From Pseudomonas vancouverensis (GTDB lineage Bacteria; Pseudomonadota; Gammaproteobacteria; Pseudomonadales; Pseudomonadaceae), in NCBI RefSeq assembly GCF_004348895.1, contig NZ_RRZK01000005.1:1-64000 (forward strand): 64,000 bases of DNA, given 5' to 3'. Position numbers and translations under genes: made by a program. Of this stretch, positions 43,031-50,145 are shown one piece after another. The notes under the pieces were generated by a model, which was given only the letters and a program-made list of their open reading frames with translations, was not told where the DNA came from and made no database searches. Within the stretch, counting starts at the first letter, position 1. Each line of letters begins with the position of its first letter.

Positions 43031-43738
43031 ATGAGCACATTAGGCAAGCGCATTGCGCGCAAAAGAGAACAAGCAGGCTTGAACCAGTCAGAGCTGGCGA
43101 GGCGCCTTTCTGTATCCCCTCAGGCTGTTCAGAAATGGGAGTCTGAAGTGTCCGTTCCGCGCGGCCGGCGGCTGGATGAGATAGCCTTGGCCTTATCAAC
43201 CACAGTTGGGTTTCTCGTTACTGGGGATGCCCCTGCAAGACCAACCATTGATTCCAACGCAGAAATGCTCGGCCCCATCGATGTCTGGGATGACAGCACC
43301 CCGCTGGAAGACGACGAGGTCTATGTGCCGTTCCTCAAGGAAGTAGAGTTGTCGGCTGGCTGCGGCAGGACGGCAGTTCAGGAATCCTCGAACCGTAAGC
43401 TGCGGTTTGGCCGGATAAGCCTCAGAAACAAGGGTGTCGATCCGGGAAGCGCGAAATGCGTAACGGTCGCGGGGAATAGCATGGAGCCGGTATTGCGCAA
43501 TGGCTCTACCGTGGCGGTGGACACAGGCAATACGCGCGTTCTAGACGGCGACATGTACGCCATTGACCACGCTGGTCAGCTACGGGTGAAGCAGCTGTAC
43601 CGACTCCCTGGTGGTGGCCTTCGGTTGCGCAGCTTCAATCGTGACGAGCACCCAGACGAGGAGTACACGGCACAGCAGGTGCAGGATCAGGAGCTTGTCG
43701 TACTCGGCCGGGTCTTCTGGTCTGGCGGATTTCATTGA
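43031..43738 (+). CDS. CI-like repressor with S24 domain (prophage B)
   Basis: 235 aa from ATG 43031; the ORF is open upstream through the operators. HTH LNQSELARRLSVSPQAVQKW (residues 19-38). S24 part: LSAGCG cleavage region, Ser in GNSMEPVL, Lys in LRVKQLYR. C-terminal half matches the A repressor closely (SFNRDEHPDEEY). Confidence 0.9.
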   Translation: MSTLGKRIARKREQAGLNQSELARRLSVSPQAVQKWESEVSVPRGRRLDEIALALSTTVGFLVTGDAPARPTIDSNAEMLGPIDVWDDSTPLEDDEVYVPFLKEVELSAGCGRTAVQESSNRKLRFGRISLRNKGVDPGSAKCVTVAGNSMEPVLRNGSTVAVDTGNTRVLDGDMYAIDHAGQLRVKQLYRLPGGGLRLRSFNRDEHPDEEYTAQQVQDQELVVLGRVFWSGGFH

Positions 43739-43760
43739 TGTAGCCTCCATTTCAGCGATA

Positions 43761-43785
43761 GCCCGCCATCCAGCGGGCTTTTTTT
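43761..43785 (+). terminator. Intrinsic terminator after repressor B
   Basis: GCCCGC-CATCCA-GCGGGC followed by seven T. Confidence 0.85.
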
Positions 43786-43796
43786 CGCCCTCAAAA

Positions 43797-43886
43797 ACAA
43801 CTTTAAGTTACTGATTTTTCATGACTACAACTTTTCTTCGAAAAATTTACAACCTAAACACTTGCGCGCTGTAACTTCAGGTTGTA
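43797..43886. promoter_or_regulatory. Second operator region, right of repressor B
   Basis: AACTT-T-AAGTT (43799-43809) and GTAACTTCAGGTTGTA (43871-43886), similar in half-site to the left cluster. As in A, operators flank the repressor on both sides. Confidence 0.45.
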
Positions 43887-44393
43887 GATTTGTCTCAACG
43901 CCACAGAACAACGAGGCGCCAGGGCCTGAAGAAGCCCCGACCGCTCTTTAACATTGATAGACCGCCGAGCCTGCAGGCATAGCAGGCCAGCCAGCACAAC
44001 AAGTGCGACGGCTGCGATCAGGTGTGACAGCCCTGAAGCTGTCATCCAAGTGGCACGCAGGCCCCAAGCGATGTGGGAAGCGTGATCCGGTGTGAGCGAG
44101 CCGGGCCTGAGAGATGAAGCACCGAATTCAAGAATTAGCGGTCCCGATAGCCTCGGCTGGGAACGCCGGACCTCATGCACCCTGCCCCATTCAATCGGGC
44201 ATTCAGAGCTGTAGCGTGCATGTTGTAAGGACCTGTGACCCATGGCGAACAGATGCTGATTGACACCATGGTAGGAAGCTCGAAGCCCACCCACGAAGAC
44301 GACGGCCAGCCCTGCAATCAGCAGCGGGCAACTGGCTAACACCGCTGAAGCAACAACCCCGGTCTGACGCCAGTAGCGTGACCGGGATTTCAC
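43854..44393 (-). CDS. Possible two-helix membrane protein
   Basis: 179 aa from GTG 44393 (AAGG 7 nt upstream). Two hydrophobic segments (CPLLIAGLAVVFVGGL; LIAAVALVVLAGLLCL). Its 3' end runs through the right operators. No family; could be a shadow ORF in a region otherwise without a gene. Confidence 0.35.
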   Translation of the reverse strand: MKSRSRYWRQTGVVASAVLASCPLLIAGLAVVFVGGLRASYHGVNQHLFAMGHRSLQHARYSSECPIEWGRVHEVRRSQPRLSGPLILEFGASSLRPGSLTPDHASHIAWGLRATWMTASGLSHLIAAVALVVLAGLLCLQARRSINVKERSGLLQALAPRCSVALRQIYNLKLQRASV

Positions 44394-44447
44394 CGATAGG
44401 CCTTCGCAATAGGGCCAGACGGGAAATCAACCAACCGGAGCAAGACG

Positions 44448-44645
44448 ATGAACAAGGTCATTCACATCACCCTGCGCGGTGAGCTGCAGGTCTTCGCCGA
44501 CGCCGACCTGAATGCCTGCATCCGAGAGGCGAACAGGCTCAACGCTGAACGCGGACTCACCAGCGGCGTGCGTGTTGTTGAGTGCGAAGACGGACTTCGA
44601 ATGACGGCAGCCGATTGCAAGGCTGCCGCCCGATCCTCTCTATGA
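44448..44645 (+). CDS. Hypothetical early protein, 65 aa
   Basis: SD GGAGCAAGACG. MNKVIHITLRGELQVFADAD; compact alpha/beta. First clear gene of B's rightward early operon. Three nt after its stop begins a long inverted repeat. Confidence 0.65.
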   Translation: MNKVIHITLRGELQVFADADLNACIREANRLNAERGLTSGVRVVECEDGLRMTAADCKAAARSSL

Positions 44646-44648
44646 GAG

Positions 44649-44733
44649 CGCATCGGTTTGCACTCAGCGTTACTGCCATAACGTGGCTGGCAGGCCGCCC
44701 ATAAGTAGCTTGGGTTGAGTGCAAACCGATGCG
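44649..44733 (+). ncRNA. Long stem-loop, candidate structured RNA
   Basis: Perfect 18-bp inverted repeat, CGCATCGGTTTGCACTCA at 44649-44666 and its complement at 44716-44733, with a 49-nt loop that holds smaller pairings (CGTTA/TAACG; CTGCCA/TGGCAG). No T run follows, so it is not a standard terminator. Role unknown. Confidence 0.5.
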
Positions 44734-44885
44734 GAAGAGTCCACACCGCGCAACGCGGCCCCCTGCATCCCCTTCCCCCTCCACCTCACCCGCAAGCACT
44801 CACCCCTGCGCCCAACGGCATAGAGCGGGCAGCTGAGTGCTTTCGAGTGGACTTGGATAAACACCCCGCCGATCTGGAGGCGACC

Positions 44886-45203
44886 ATGACCTACGAAGTG
44901 ACCATCGAGGAGTTCGTCCTCCAGTGCAACGTAACGCACTGCGTTTCAGTGAAGGGCGATCCAACGTCTTGGGCTAGTCCGGACGATTACTACGGCTACA
45001 GCGAAATGGAGTTCGAAATCGTCTCTGGTTACACCTACGACGAGAGCGACAACGTCGTGGATATCGGCAAGAACGGTTGTGCTGCGATTGCCGAGCGCCT
45101 GGCCGAAGAGATCGAGGAAAAGCTGTGGGAGCAAGTTGCCGCAGAGCGGGAGGATGCCTGCGACTACGAAGACCGCGATTACGGCGACTGGGAGGCAGCA
45201 TGA
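44886..45203 (+). CDS. Very acidic early protein, 105 aa
   Basis: Start ATG 44886 (CTGGAGGCGACC). 28 Asp/Glu against 6 Lys/Arg. VSVKGDPTSWASPDDYYGYS, then AERLAEEIEEKLWEQVAAER. Overlaps the next gene. Could be a DNA mimic (anti-restriction or similar), but that rests on charge alone. Confidence 0.65.
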   Translation: MTYEVTIEEFVLQCNVTHCVSVKGDPTSWASPDDYYGYSEMEFEIVSGYTYDESDNVVDIGKNGCAAIAERLAEEIEEKLWEQVAAEREDACDYEDRDYGDWEAA

Positions 45204-45427
45204 GCAAGCATGATATCGCCGTCGGCATGATTGATTCGCGCTTCGAGGCGCTGAACGCCGGCAACTCAACTGCCACCCTGCATGCCGAAACGAGCATGGC
45301 CATTGAAATGGCTCACTCACTCGGCGCGATCTGTATGGACGAACATCGCACCTACAATCTTCGCCTCAATCGAATCTACGAGGCTCAATCAGAAGGCAGA
45401 GCACAAGCACTCGGGAGAGCGTCATGA
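45200..45427 (+). CDS. Hypothetical early protein, 75 aa
   Basis: ATGA overlap with the acidic protein. MSKHDIAVGMIDSRFEALNA; helical. No family recognised. Confidence 0.6.
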   Translation: MSKHDIAVGMIDSRFEALNAGNSTATLHAETSMAIEMAHSLGAICMDEHRTYNLRLNRIYEAQSEGRAQALGRAS

Positions 45428-45558
45428 CCATCATCGCGAGAAACGCCAAAGCAATGACCGAAGCCCTGAATCGTCAGGGCTTTTTTCTGGTCACTGATTT
45501 GCCAAAGCGCATCAAGGTTCAGGTCCGGCGCGGCATGCTGGTTGTGAGGCTGTCGTGA
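45424..45558 (+). CDS. Small protein, 44 aa, containing a terminator-like hairpin
   Basis: ATG 45424 overlaps the previous stop. MTIIARNAKAMTEALNRQGF, then basic strands (KRIKVQVRRGMLVVRL). Its codons include AGCCCTG/CAGGGCT followed by six T. Coupled to its neighbours. Confidence 0.5.
   Translation: MTIIARNAKAMTEALNRQGFFLVTDLPKRIKVQVRRGMLVVRLS
45462..45486 (+). terminator. Intrinsic terminator inside an early-operon gene
   Basis: AGCCCTG-AATCGT-CAGGGCT with TTTTTT (45481-45486). In the sense of the early operon, so transcripts reaching the recombinase and DGR must pass it. Confidence 0.6.
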
Positions 45559-45689
45559 AGCGCCTGGCTACCCGCTCCTACACCTTTCAAGAGCTGCTGA
45601 ACCGTATTGACCTCGAATACTGGCGAGTACGCCACCACGGTCAGGAGCAGTACACGTTCGTCCCGCTTCAATACTGGGGAGGTGATTGA
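45555..45689 (+). CDS. Small protein, 44 aa
   Basis: GTG 45555 overlaps the previous stop. KRLATRSYTFQELLNRIDLE, ends PLQYWGGD; the last codons supply the GGAGG for the next gene. Function unknown. Confidence 0.5.
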   Translation: MKRLATRSYTFQELLNRIDLEYWRVRHHGQEQYTFVPLQYWGGD

Positions 45690-45802
45690 TGAAGCCCTTC
45701 TACTGGCTGCTCGTTGTCTTCACTGTCTTCTGGTGGGGCATGTACGCCGAAATGCGCGAGATTCATTTGCAGGCCCAGTTGCCGATGGCGGTGTCGCGAT
45801 GA
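45689..45802 (+). CDS. 37-aa membrane microprotein
   Basis: ATG overlaps the previous stop; SD GGGGAGGTG. One membrane helix (FYWLLVVFTVFWWGMYA) and a short soluble tail. Function unknown. Confidence 0.55.
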   Translation: MKPFYWLLVVFTVFWWGMYAEMREIHLQAQLPMAVSR

Positions 45803-45915
45803 CCAGTCACCAGCGTGCACGTCGGCTGCTGATCTGGCGCGGCAGCTTCCCCGCCATCGCCTTCTTCACCATCTGGATGCTGATCAGCGCTTTGGCTGAT
45901 CGCGTCACTCAATAA
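45799..45915 (+). CDS. 38-aa membrane microprotein
   Basis: ATGA overlap with the gene before. Basic N-terminus then a helix (FPAIAFFTIWMLISAL). Last of the coupled series 45200-45915. Confidence 0.55.
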   Translation: MTSHQRARRLLIWRGSFPAIAFFTIWMLISALADRVTQ

Positions 45916-45958
45916 CTCACACCTTCAATCGCTGCGCACGTCGCGGCAAGGATCACCC

Positions 45959-46264
45959 ATGGAAAATTCACCGGTTGAAGTAACCGTTTCCGACTTTGCC
46001 GTAGAGATCACGCCGGAAATTCTCGCCAAAGCATTTTGGGGGATGGACACCCAGCAACAGGCTGACTTCTTCGAGTCGCTCGCCAATCACATCGAGGCAT
46101 CCAGCCCGCACGCGTACGGCTTCGGCGAGATGCAGTGGTGCTTCCTGCAAGACGAACTGCGCCGACCAGGTCGCGAGCAAGCCAACAAAATGCACATGGC
46201 CCTTTCCGCATTCGCCTTCGACTTCTGGCCTCAAAAGCTGGATGGCGCGCGCACCGGCCTGTAA
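45959..46264 (+). CDS. Hypothetical early protein, 101 aa
   Basis: VSDFAVEITPEILAKAFWGM, then EMQWCFLQDELRRPGREQAN. Soluble, no family recognised. Precedes the recombination genes. Confidence 0.65.
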   Translation: MENSPVEVTVSDFAVEITPEILAKAFWGMDTQQQADFFESLANHIEASSPHAYGFGEMQWCFLQDELRRPGREQANKMHMALSAFAFDFWPQKLDGARTGL

Positions 46265-46277
46265 CTGGAGAGCAATC

Positions 46278-47015
46278 ATGTCCGAACAGAATATGCGGAT
46301 CTGGGGCCAGGTCGAGAAGACCGACACCCGGTTCACCAAGAAAGCCAAGGTCAACGGGCAGGACATTACCAGCCTGAGCGGTACCGCGATGGTCATGAAG
46401 GCCACCGAGCTGTTTGGTCCGGTCGGCATCGGCTGGGGCTGGAAGATTATCGAAGAACGCTTCGATGAGGGGCACGAAATCTTCACCGGCGAAGGCGACA
46501 AGCGCGCATGCATCGGTCGCGAGATCGGGCACACGGTAAAAATTGCCCTTTGGTTTATGCAGGACGGCCAGCGCGGCGAGATCGAGCAGTATGGCTGCAC
46601 CCGCTATCAGTACAAGACCAGCTACGGCATGACGACTGATGGCGAGGCGCCAAAGAAATCGCTGACCGACGCCATCAAGAAGGCCCTGTCGATGCTCGGC
46701 TTCAGCGCCGACGTGTTCCTTGGCCTGTTTGACGACCAGACCTACGTCGACCAGCTCAAAGAGGAGCAGGCCATCGAGCAAGCCGCAGACAAGGATGCCG
46801 AGATCCTGCGTCAGAAGCAGGAGCGTCTGGATTGGCTCAACTCAGCAGTCGAAACAATCGGCAAGGCCGTGACTAGTCATGAGCTGAAAATGCTGAACGT
46901 CAAATACATCCGGGAGGCGACTCGGCGCAATGAGCCGACTTTCATCGCCCGGATAACTCGCGCATTTGAAGAGCGACAAGCATCGCTCAATGCTGGTAAG
47001 GAGAACGCAGCATGA
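46278..47015 (+). CDS. Single-strand annealing recombinase, Rad52-like
   Basis: 245 aa from ATG 46278 (CTGGAGAGCAATC). N-terminal MRIWGQVEKTDTRFTKKAKV, FGPVGIGWGWKIIEERFDEG and TSYGMTTDGEAPKKSLTDAI with KKALSMLGFSADVFLGLFDD fit phage annealing proteins of the Rad52 type. Would anneal phage single strands in recombination. Confidence 0.68.
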   Translation: MSEQNMRIWGQVEKTDTRFTKKAKVNGQDITSLSGTAMVMKATELFGPVGIGWGWKIIEERFDEGHEIFTGEGDKRACIGREIGHTVKIALWFMQDGQRGEIEQYGCTRYQYKTSYGMTTDGEAPKKSLTDAIKKALSMLGFSADVFLGLFDDQTYVDQLKEEQAIEQAADKDAEILRQKQERLDWLNSAVETIGKAVTSHELKMLNVKYIREATRRNEPTFIARITRAFEERQASLNAGKENAA

Positions 47016-47575
47016 CCCAGCTCTACGCACTCACCGGCAAGCTCGCCGAACTTCAGGCCATGGCCGACACCGATGATGAGGGCCTGAAAGAGGCCCTGCA
47101 GCACGCCATGGACGAGATCGCCGGCGACTTCAACGAGAAGGCCGACAACATCGTCATGCTGCGCCGGAACATCGAAAGCGACGTAACCGCCATCGACAAC
47201 GAGATCGAGCGCTTGGCCGAACTCAAGCGCATCAAGTCGAACAGTGTCACGCAGATCAGCGACTACCTGCGCCGGAACATGGAAGCCGCGAACATCAAGA
47301 CGATCAAGCGACCACTGTTCACCATCACCCTTGCCGCCGGCCGCGAGAAAGTTATCGTCGACAACGAGGACGCCGTTCCAGATGAACTGACGGTCGTGAA
47401 GTCCAGCATCGCCCCGGACAAGACCGCGATTGCCGCGAAACTCAAGGAAATCCGCGAGCACAACGAAGCAGTGCGCAAGCGCATGGCCGCCGGCGAAGAC
47501 GCGGAACATGAACTCATCGAAGAGCCTGCCTACGCACACTTGGAGCGCGGCGACAGTTCGATCCGGATCAAGTGA
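47012..47575 (+). CDS. Siphovirus Gp157-like protein
   Basis: 187 aa. Long coiled coil (ESDVTAIDNEIERLAELKRI), then YLRRNMEAANIKTIKRPLFT and DNEDAVPDELTVVKSSIAPD, KTAIAAKLKE: the Gp157 pattern. Role unclear in the family; usually beside recombination genes. ATGA overlap with the recombinase. Confidence 0.82.
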   Translation: MTQLYALTGKLAELQAMADTDDEGLKEALQHAMDEIAGDFNEKADNIVMLRRNIESDVTAIDNEIERLAELKRIKSNSVTQISDYLRRNMEAANIKTIKRPLFTITLAAGREKVIVDNEDAVPDELTVVKSSIAPDKTAIAAKLKEIREHNEAVRKRMAAGEDAEHELIEEPAYAHLERGDSSIRIK

Positions 47576-47582
47576 GGCTGCC

Positions 47583-48017
47583 ATGACCCCTGCCGAACTC
47601 CAGCAAGCCATCAGTAAGTTCGAAGCCTCCGGCGGCCAGGTGCAGGTCATCGCCGATTCCTTCAGGGCCTATCCAGACCCTTTATGTGTGGCGGTACCGC
47701 CAATCGATGCCGACCTGGTCGACGCGATTCGTGGTTACACCACACTCGGCGTCTGCGCCGCAGCCAAGGGCCTGGGCAAATCCACCCGAACCATCAACTA
47801 CATCGCCGCGCTGTACGGCATCAAGTTCGCCACGCCCACCAGTGCCACCCTGGAGGAGCGCCGCAAGGAAGAGGCGAAGCTGGTACCGCGCATTCGGCGG
47901 ATGGCCAAGGCCAACATGAGCCAGATGGCAATCGCCGAGCAACTCGGCATTGGTCGCATTGTCCTGCGGCGCATCGCCCGCTACCACGGCATCACCCTCA
48001 ACTCACGAGCATCTTGA
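47583..48017 (+). CDS. HTH protein with ASGGQ N-terminus, 144 aa
   Basis: Start ATG 47583. N-terminal FEASGGQVQVI is shared with the next gene. C-terminal HTH-like AKANMSQMAIAEQLGIGRIV plus an internal one (LGVCAAAKGLGKSTRTINYI). Probably a DNA-binding regulator. Confidence 0.65.
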   Translation: MTPAELQQAISKFEASGGQVQVIADSFRAYPDPLCVAVPPIDADLVDAIRGYTTLGVCAAAKGLGKSTRTINYIAALYGIKFATPTSATLEERRKEEAKLVPRIRRMAKANMSQMAIAEQLGIGRIVLRRIARYHGITLNSRAS

Positions 48018-48018
48018 T

Positions 48019-48375
48019 ATGGACCCAGCAATCGAAAAAGCCCTTGAGCGGCAAAGTGCATTGGAGGCGGCGAAAGCTGCCTTTTTTGCCTCTGGTGGCC
48101 AGGCTCAACTGATTCCGACCGGCGTTGGCAAGGACAGCCCGGGCGTCGTGCAGGCGCCAAAGCCAGCCTACGGCTACCGGACGATCGAGGCGCAGAAGAG
48201 CAAGCGCGGCCGGGTCATCGGTGATGAGGACAGAGCGGCGCTGGCCGCCCAGCTGATGGAGTGCAAGGCCGCTGGCATGACGCGCTACAAGGCCAGCAGA
48301 CATCTGGAAATCAGCGAAACGTTGTGCCGGCGGTTGATCGCCGACTTCTCGCTCGACTTCCCGGCATCAGCATGA
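48019..48375 (+). CDS. HTH protein with ASGGQ N-terminus, 118 aa
   Basis: ATG 48019. FFASGGQAQLIPTG parallels the gene before, so the pair look like diverged duplicates. C-terminal HTH-like CKAAGMTRYKASRHLEISET. DNA binding is inference. Confidence 0.62.
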   Translation: MDPAIEKALERQSALEAAKAAFFASGGQAQLIPTGVGKDSPGVVQAPKPAYGYRTIEAQKSKRGRVIGDEDRAALAAQLMECKAAGMTRYKASRHLEISETLCRRLIADFSLDFPASA

Positions 48376-48569
48376 AGCGCATCAGCAACCAGGTGCGCCA
48401 GCGCCGAAGACAGACATGGCTGGATATACCGGCCCACGGAATTGAAGAGGCAGGCCATGGCCAAGAGCAATGCGGATCGCTCAGCGAAAGCCTCGGCGAA
48501 GAGGAAGGAGCGCGGCGAAGAGGAAATCAGGCTGCACTGCCTTCCCGGCACTCGCCAAGCCCTTGCTGA
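48372..48569 (+). CDS. Small KRI-QVRQR protein, 65 aa
   Basis: ATG 48372 overlaps the previous stop. MKRISNQVRQRRRQ matches the start of the 45-aa ORF in prophage A (3821). The rest is unlike it and overlaps the next gene, so only the N-terminal peptide may be selected. Confidence 0.42.
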   Translation: MKRISNQVRQRRRQTWLDIPAHGIEEAGHGQEQCGSLSESLGEEEGARRRGNQAALPSRHSPSPC

Positions 48570-48768
48570 ACTGATGGCCTGGAGCGGCATCGAGGAACAG
48601 GGCGAGGCCATCACCCTAATGATTCACCACCTGCACGGCCTTGGCCCGGGCGGATCCCTTCCCCTGCTCACCCCGCCGCGACACAAATACGTGATACCCG
48701 AAAACGTGTCGCGGAAATTGAAACTCGCCCACGACCGCGAAGCCTTGCGCATCGCCCATGACGAATAA
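48457..48768 (+). CDS. Hypothetical regulator-like protein, 103 aa
   Basis: ATG 48457. Basic N-terminus (KSNADRSAKASAKRKERG), then EEEIRLHCLPGTRQALAELM and WSGIEEQGEAITLMIHHLH, a fold pattern like ribbon-helix-helix. Last gene before the DGR. Confidence 0.6.
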   Translation: MAKSNADRSAKASAKRKERGEEEIRLHCLPGTRQALAELMAWSGIEEQGEAITLMIHHLHGLGPGGSLPLLTPPRHKYVIPENVSRKLKLAHDREALRIAHDE

Positions 48769-48790
48769 TTTCACCCTGTGAGGTTTCACT

Positions 48791-49393
48791 ATGAAAGCCA
48801 AAACAGCTTCAATCAAGATTGACGACTTCAAGATAAAGGGACCGTCCGATCGGATGGCCCAACTGCTGATCGCCGGCCTGCTCACCCAGGCGCTGCCACC
48901 GGTAGCGAATGTTCAGCCGATTGCGCCTTCCGCCATTCCCGCCGTCGGCGAGTACTGGCCGGGCCAAGGCGGCATCAATGGCGGTTTCGTCTCAGCGCGC
49001 GGCGATGTTCCCGCCCACTACCTGATCTTCGCCGAAAAAGACGTTGGCAACCATGAATGGGGCAATCGCGGGAAGGATTCAGGCGCCACCAGCAAGACGG
49101 ATGGCCACGCAAACAGCCTGATCCTACTGGCCGACGGTGATCATCCTGCGGCAAATGCCGCTGACGATTACGCGGCCGACGGGCACAGCGACTTCTTCCT
49201 GCCGGCCGCTGCCGAACTGTATCAGGGCTGGCTGAACTGTCCCGAGGTGTTCGCCCAGGACTGCTGGTACTGGTCGAGTTCGCAGCGCTCCGCCTACGGC
49301 GCATTCGTCATGCTCTTCGGTGATGGCCTTCAGGGCAACTACGGCAAGAGCAACGAGCTCCGCGTCCGCCCCGTCCGCAGATTCTTCATTTAA
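48791..49393 (+). CDS. DGR target protein 1, C-type lectin-like
   Basis: 200 aa, SD GAGG. The C-terminus holds the lectin-fold signature CWYWSSSQRSAYGAFVMLFG and ELRVRPVRRF (DUF1566/CLec type), and is the product of variable repeat VR1. Residues encoded by hypervariable codons include Y, G, V, L, L, G, Y, G and S. N-terminal half is a scaffold without signal peptide or lipobox. It should bind a ligand through its variable surface; ligand unknown. Confidence 0.9.
   Translation: MKAKTASIKIDDFKIKGPSDRMAQLLIAGLLTQALPPVANVQPIAPSAIPAVGEYWPGQGGINGGFVSARGDVPAHYLIFAEKDVGNHEWGNRGKDSGATSKTDGHANSLILLADGDHPAANAADDYAADGHSDFFLPAAAELYQGWLNCPEVFAQDCWYWSSSQRSAYGAFVMLFGDGLQGNYGKSNELRVRPVRRFFI
49280..49384 (+). 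repeat. DGR variable repeat VR1
   Basis: 105 bp matching the template 50674-50778 except at 15 positions, every one an A in the template. The last ~35 bp (from GAGCTCCGCGTCC) are unchanged and would be the initiation region for homing. Confidence 0.95.
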
Positions 49394-49425
49394 TCCTTCA
49401 TTCATTCGTTCTTGATCCGGCACCG

Positions 49426-49445
49426 GGCGCAGCAGCGCCTTTTTT
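49426..49445 (+). terminator. Hairpin with T run after VR1
   Basis: GGCGC-AGCA-GCGCC followed by TTTTTT, 42 nt after VR1. Short stem and 4-nt loop also fit the hairpins that follow variable repeats in known DGRs; it could serve either role. Confidence 0.5.
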
Positions 49446-49471
49446 GTTGCCTTCGAAAAGAGGAAAGACCC

Positions 49472-50092
49472 ATGACCGCAGCAGCTCAAGCAGCACCAGT
49501 AGTGACCCTCCCCGCAATCGGCCAGCCCTATGGCGGCGGCTTCTTCTCCGGCATCACCCGCGACCCGGACACCGGCAAGCGCTATCTGAACATCACCGCC
49601 GGCGCCGAGCACGAATTGATCGGTGCCTGGGGCAAATACGGCGAGAAGATCGAGGGCGCTGACAGCTTCACCAATGGCCGGGCCAATACCGAGGCCATGG
49701 CCGCCGCTGGCAGCGAGTTGGCTCAGAAGGCTCTGGCACTGCGCATCGGTGGTTACGATGACTGGGCGATCCCGGCACGCGATCAGCAGGAGTTGCAGTA
49801 CCGCCACTTCAAACCGACCACGGAAGCGAACTGGCAGTATGGGCGCAGCGGCGACAACCCAAACAGCGAGCCTGTTGGCCTGCTGCACACCGAAGATTCG
49901 CCAACACAGACCACGCTGGAAGCCTTCCAGGTTGGTGGCGCTGAAGCCTTCAAGCCCACCTGGTACTGGTCGAGTTCGCAGCGCTCCGCCAACGACGCAT
50001 TCGTCATGCACTTCGATGGTGGCGGTCAGTACAGCTTCGGCAAGGTCATCGAGCTCCGCGTCCGCCCCGTCCGCAGTCAATTGATTGATTAA
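49472..50092 (+). CDS. DGR target protein 2, C-type lectin-like
   Basis: 206 aa from ATG 49472 (GAGGAAAGACCC). DUF1566-like core (GGYDDWAIPARDQQELQYRH) and the variable end TWYWSSSQRSANDAFVMHFD, closing ELRVRPVRS. Little similarity to target 1 outside the C-terminus. No signal peptide. Second substrate of the same template. Confidence 0.9.
   Translation: MTAAAQAAPVVTLPAIGQPYGGGFFSGITRDPDTGKRYLNITAGAEHELIGAWGKYGEKIEGADSFTNGRANTEAMAAAGSELAQKALALRIGGYDDWAIPARDQQELQYRHFKPTTEANWQYGRSGDNPNSEPVGLLHTEDSPTQTTLEAFQVGGAEAFKPTWYWSSSQRSANDAFVMHFDGGGQYSFGKVIELRVRPVRSQLID
49976..50076 (+). repeat. DGR variable repeat VR2
   Basis: 101 bp matching 50674-50774 of the template, with 15 differences, all at template A. 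Its pattern differs from VR1, so the two repeats were diversified independently. Confidence 0.95.
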
Positions 50093-50106
50093 TTCGTTTA
50101 TTTAAT

Positions 50107-50124
50107 CCGGCCGCTTGCGGCCGG
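50107..50124 (+). promoter_or_regulatory. GC hairpin after VR2
   Basis: CCGGCCG-CTTG-CGGCCGG, 31 nt after VR2 and 15 nt after the stop. A 7-bp GC stem with a 4-nt loop matches the cruciform element that helps target recognition in studied DGRs. Confidence 0.6.
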
Positions 50125-50145
50125 TTGCTCTTGGAGAGCGCGCCC

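Noticed and set aside
46008..46781. 257-codon minus-strand ORF
   Set aside because: Antisense to the recombinase gene; shadow of GC-rich codons.
49124..50080. 318-codon minus-strand ORF over both DGR targets
   Set aside because: Antisense shadow; both plus-strand targets are well supported by the repeat evidence.
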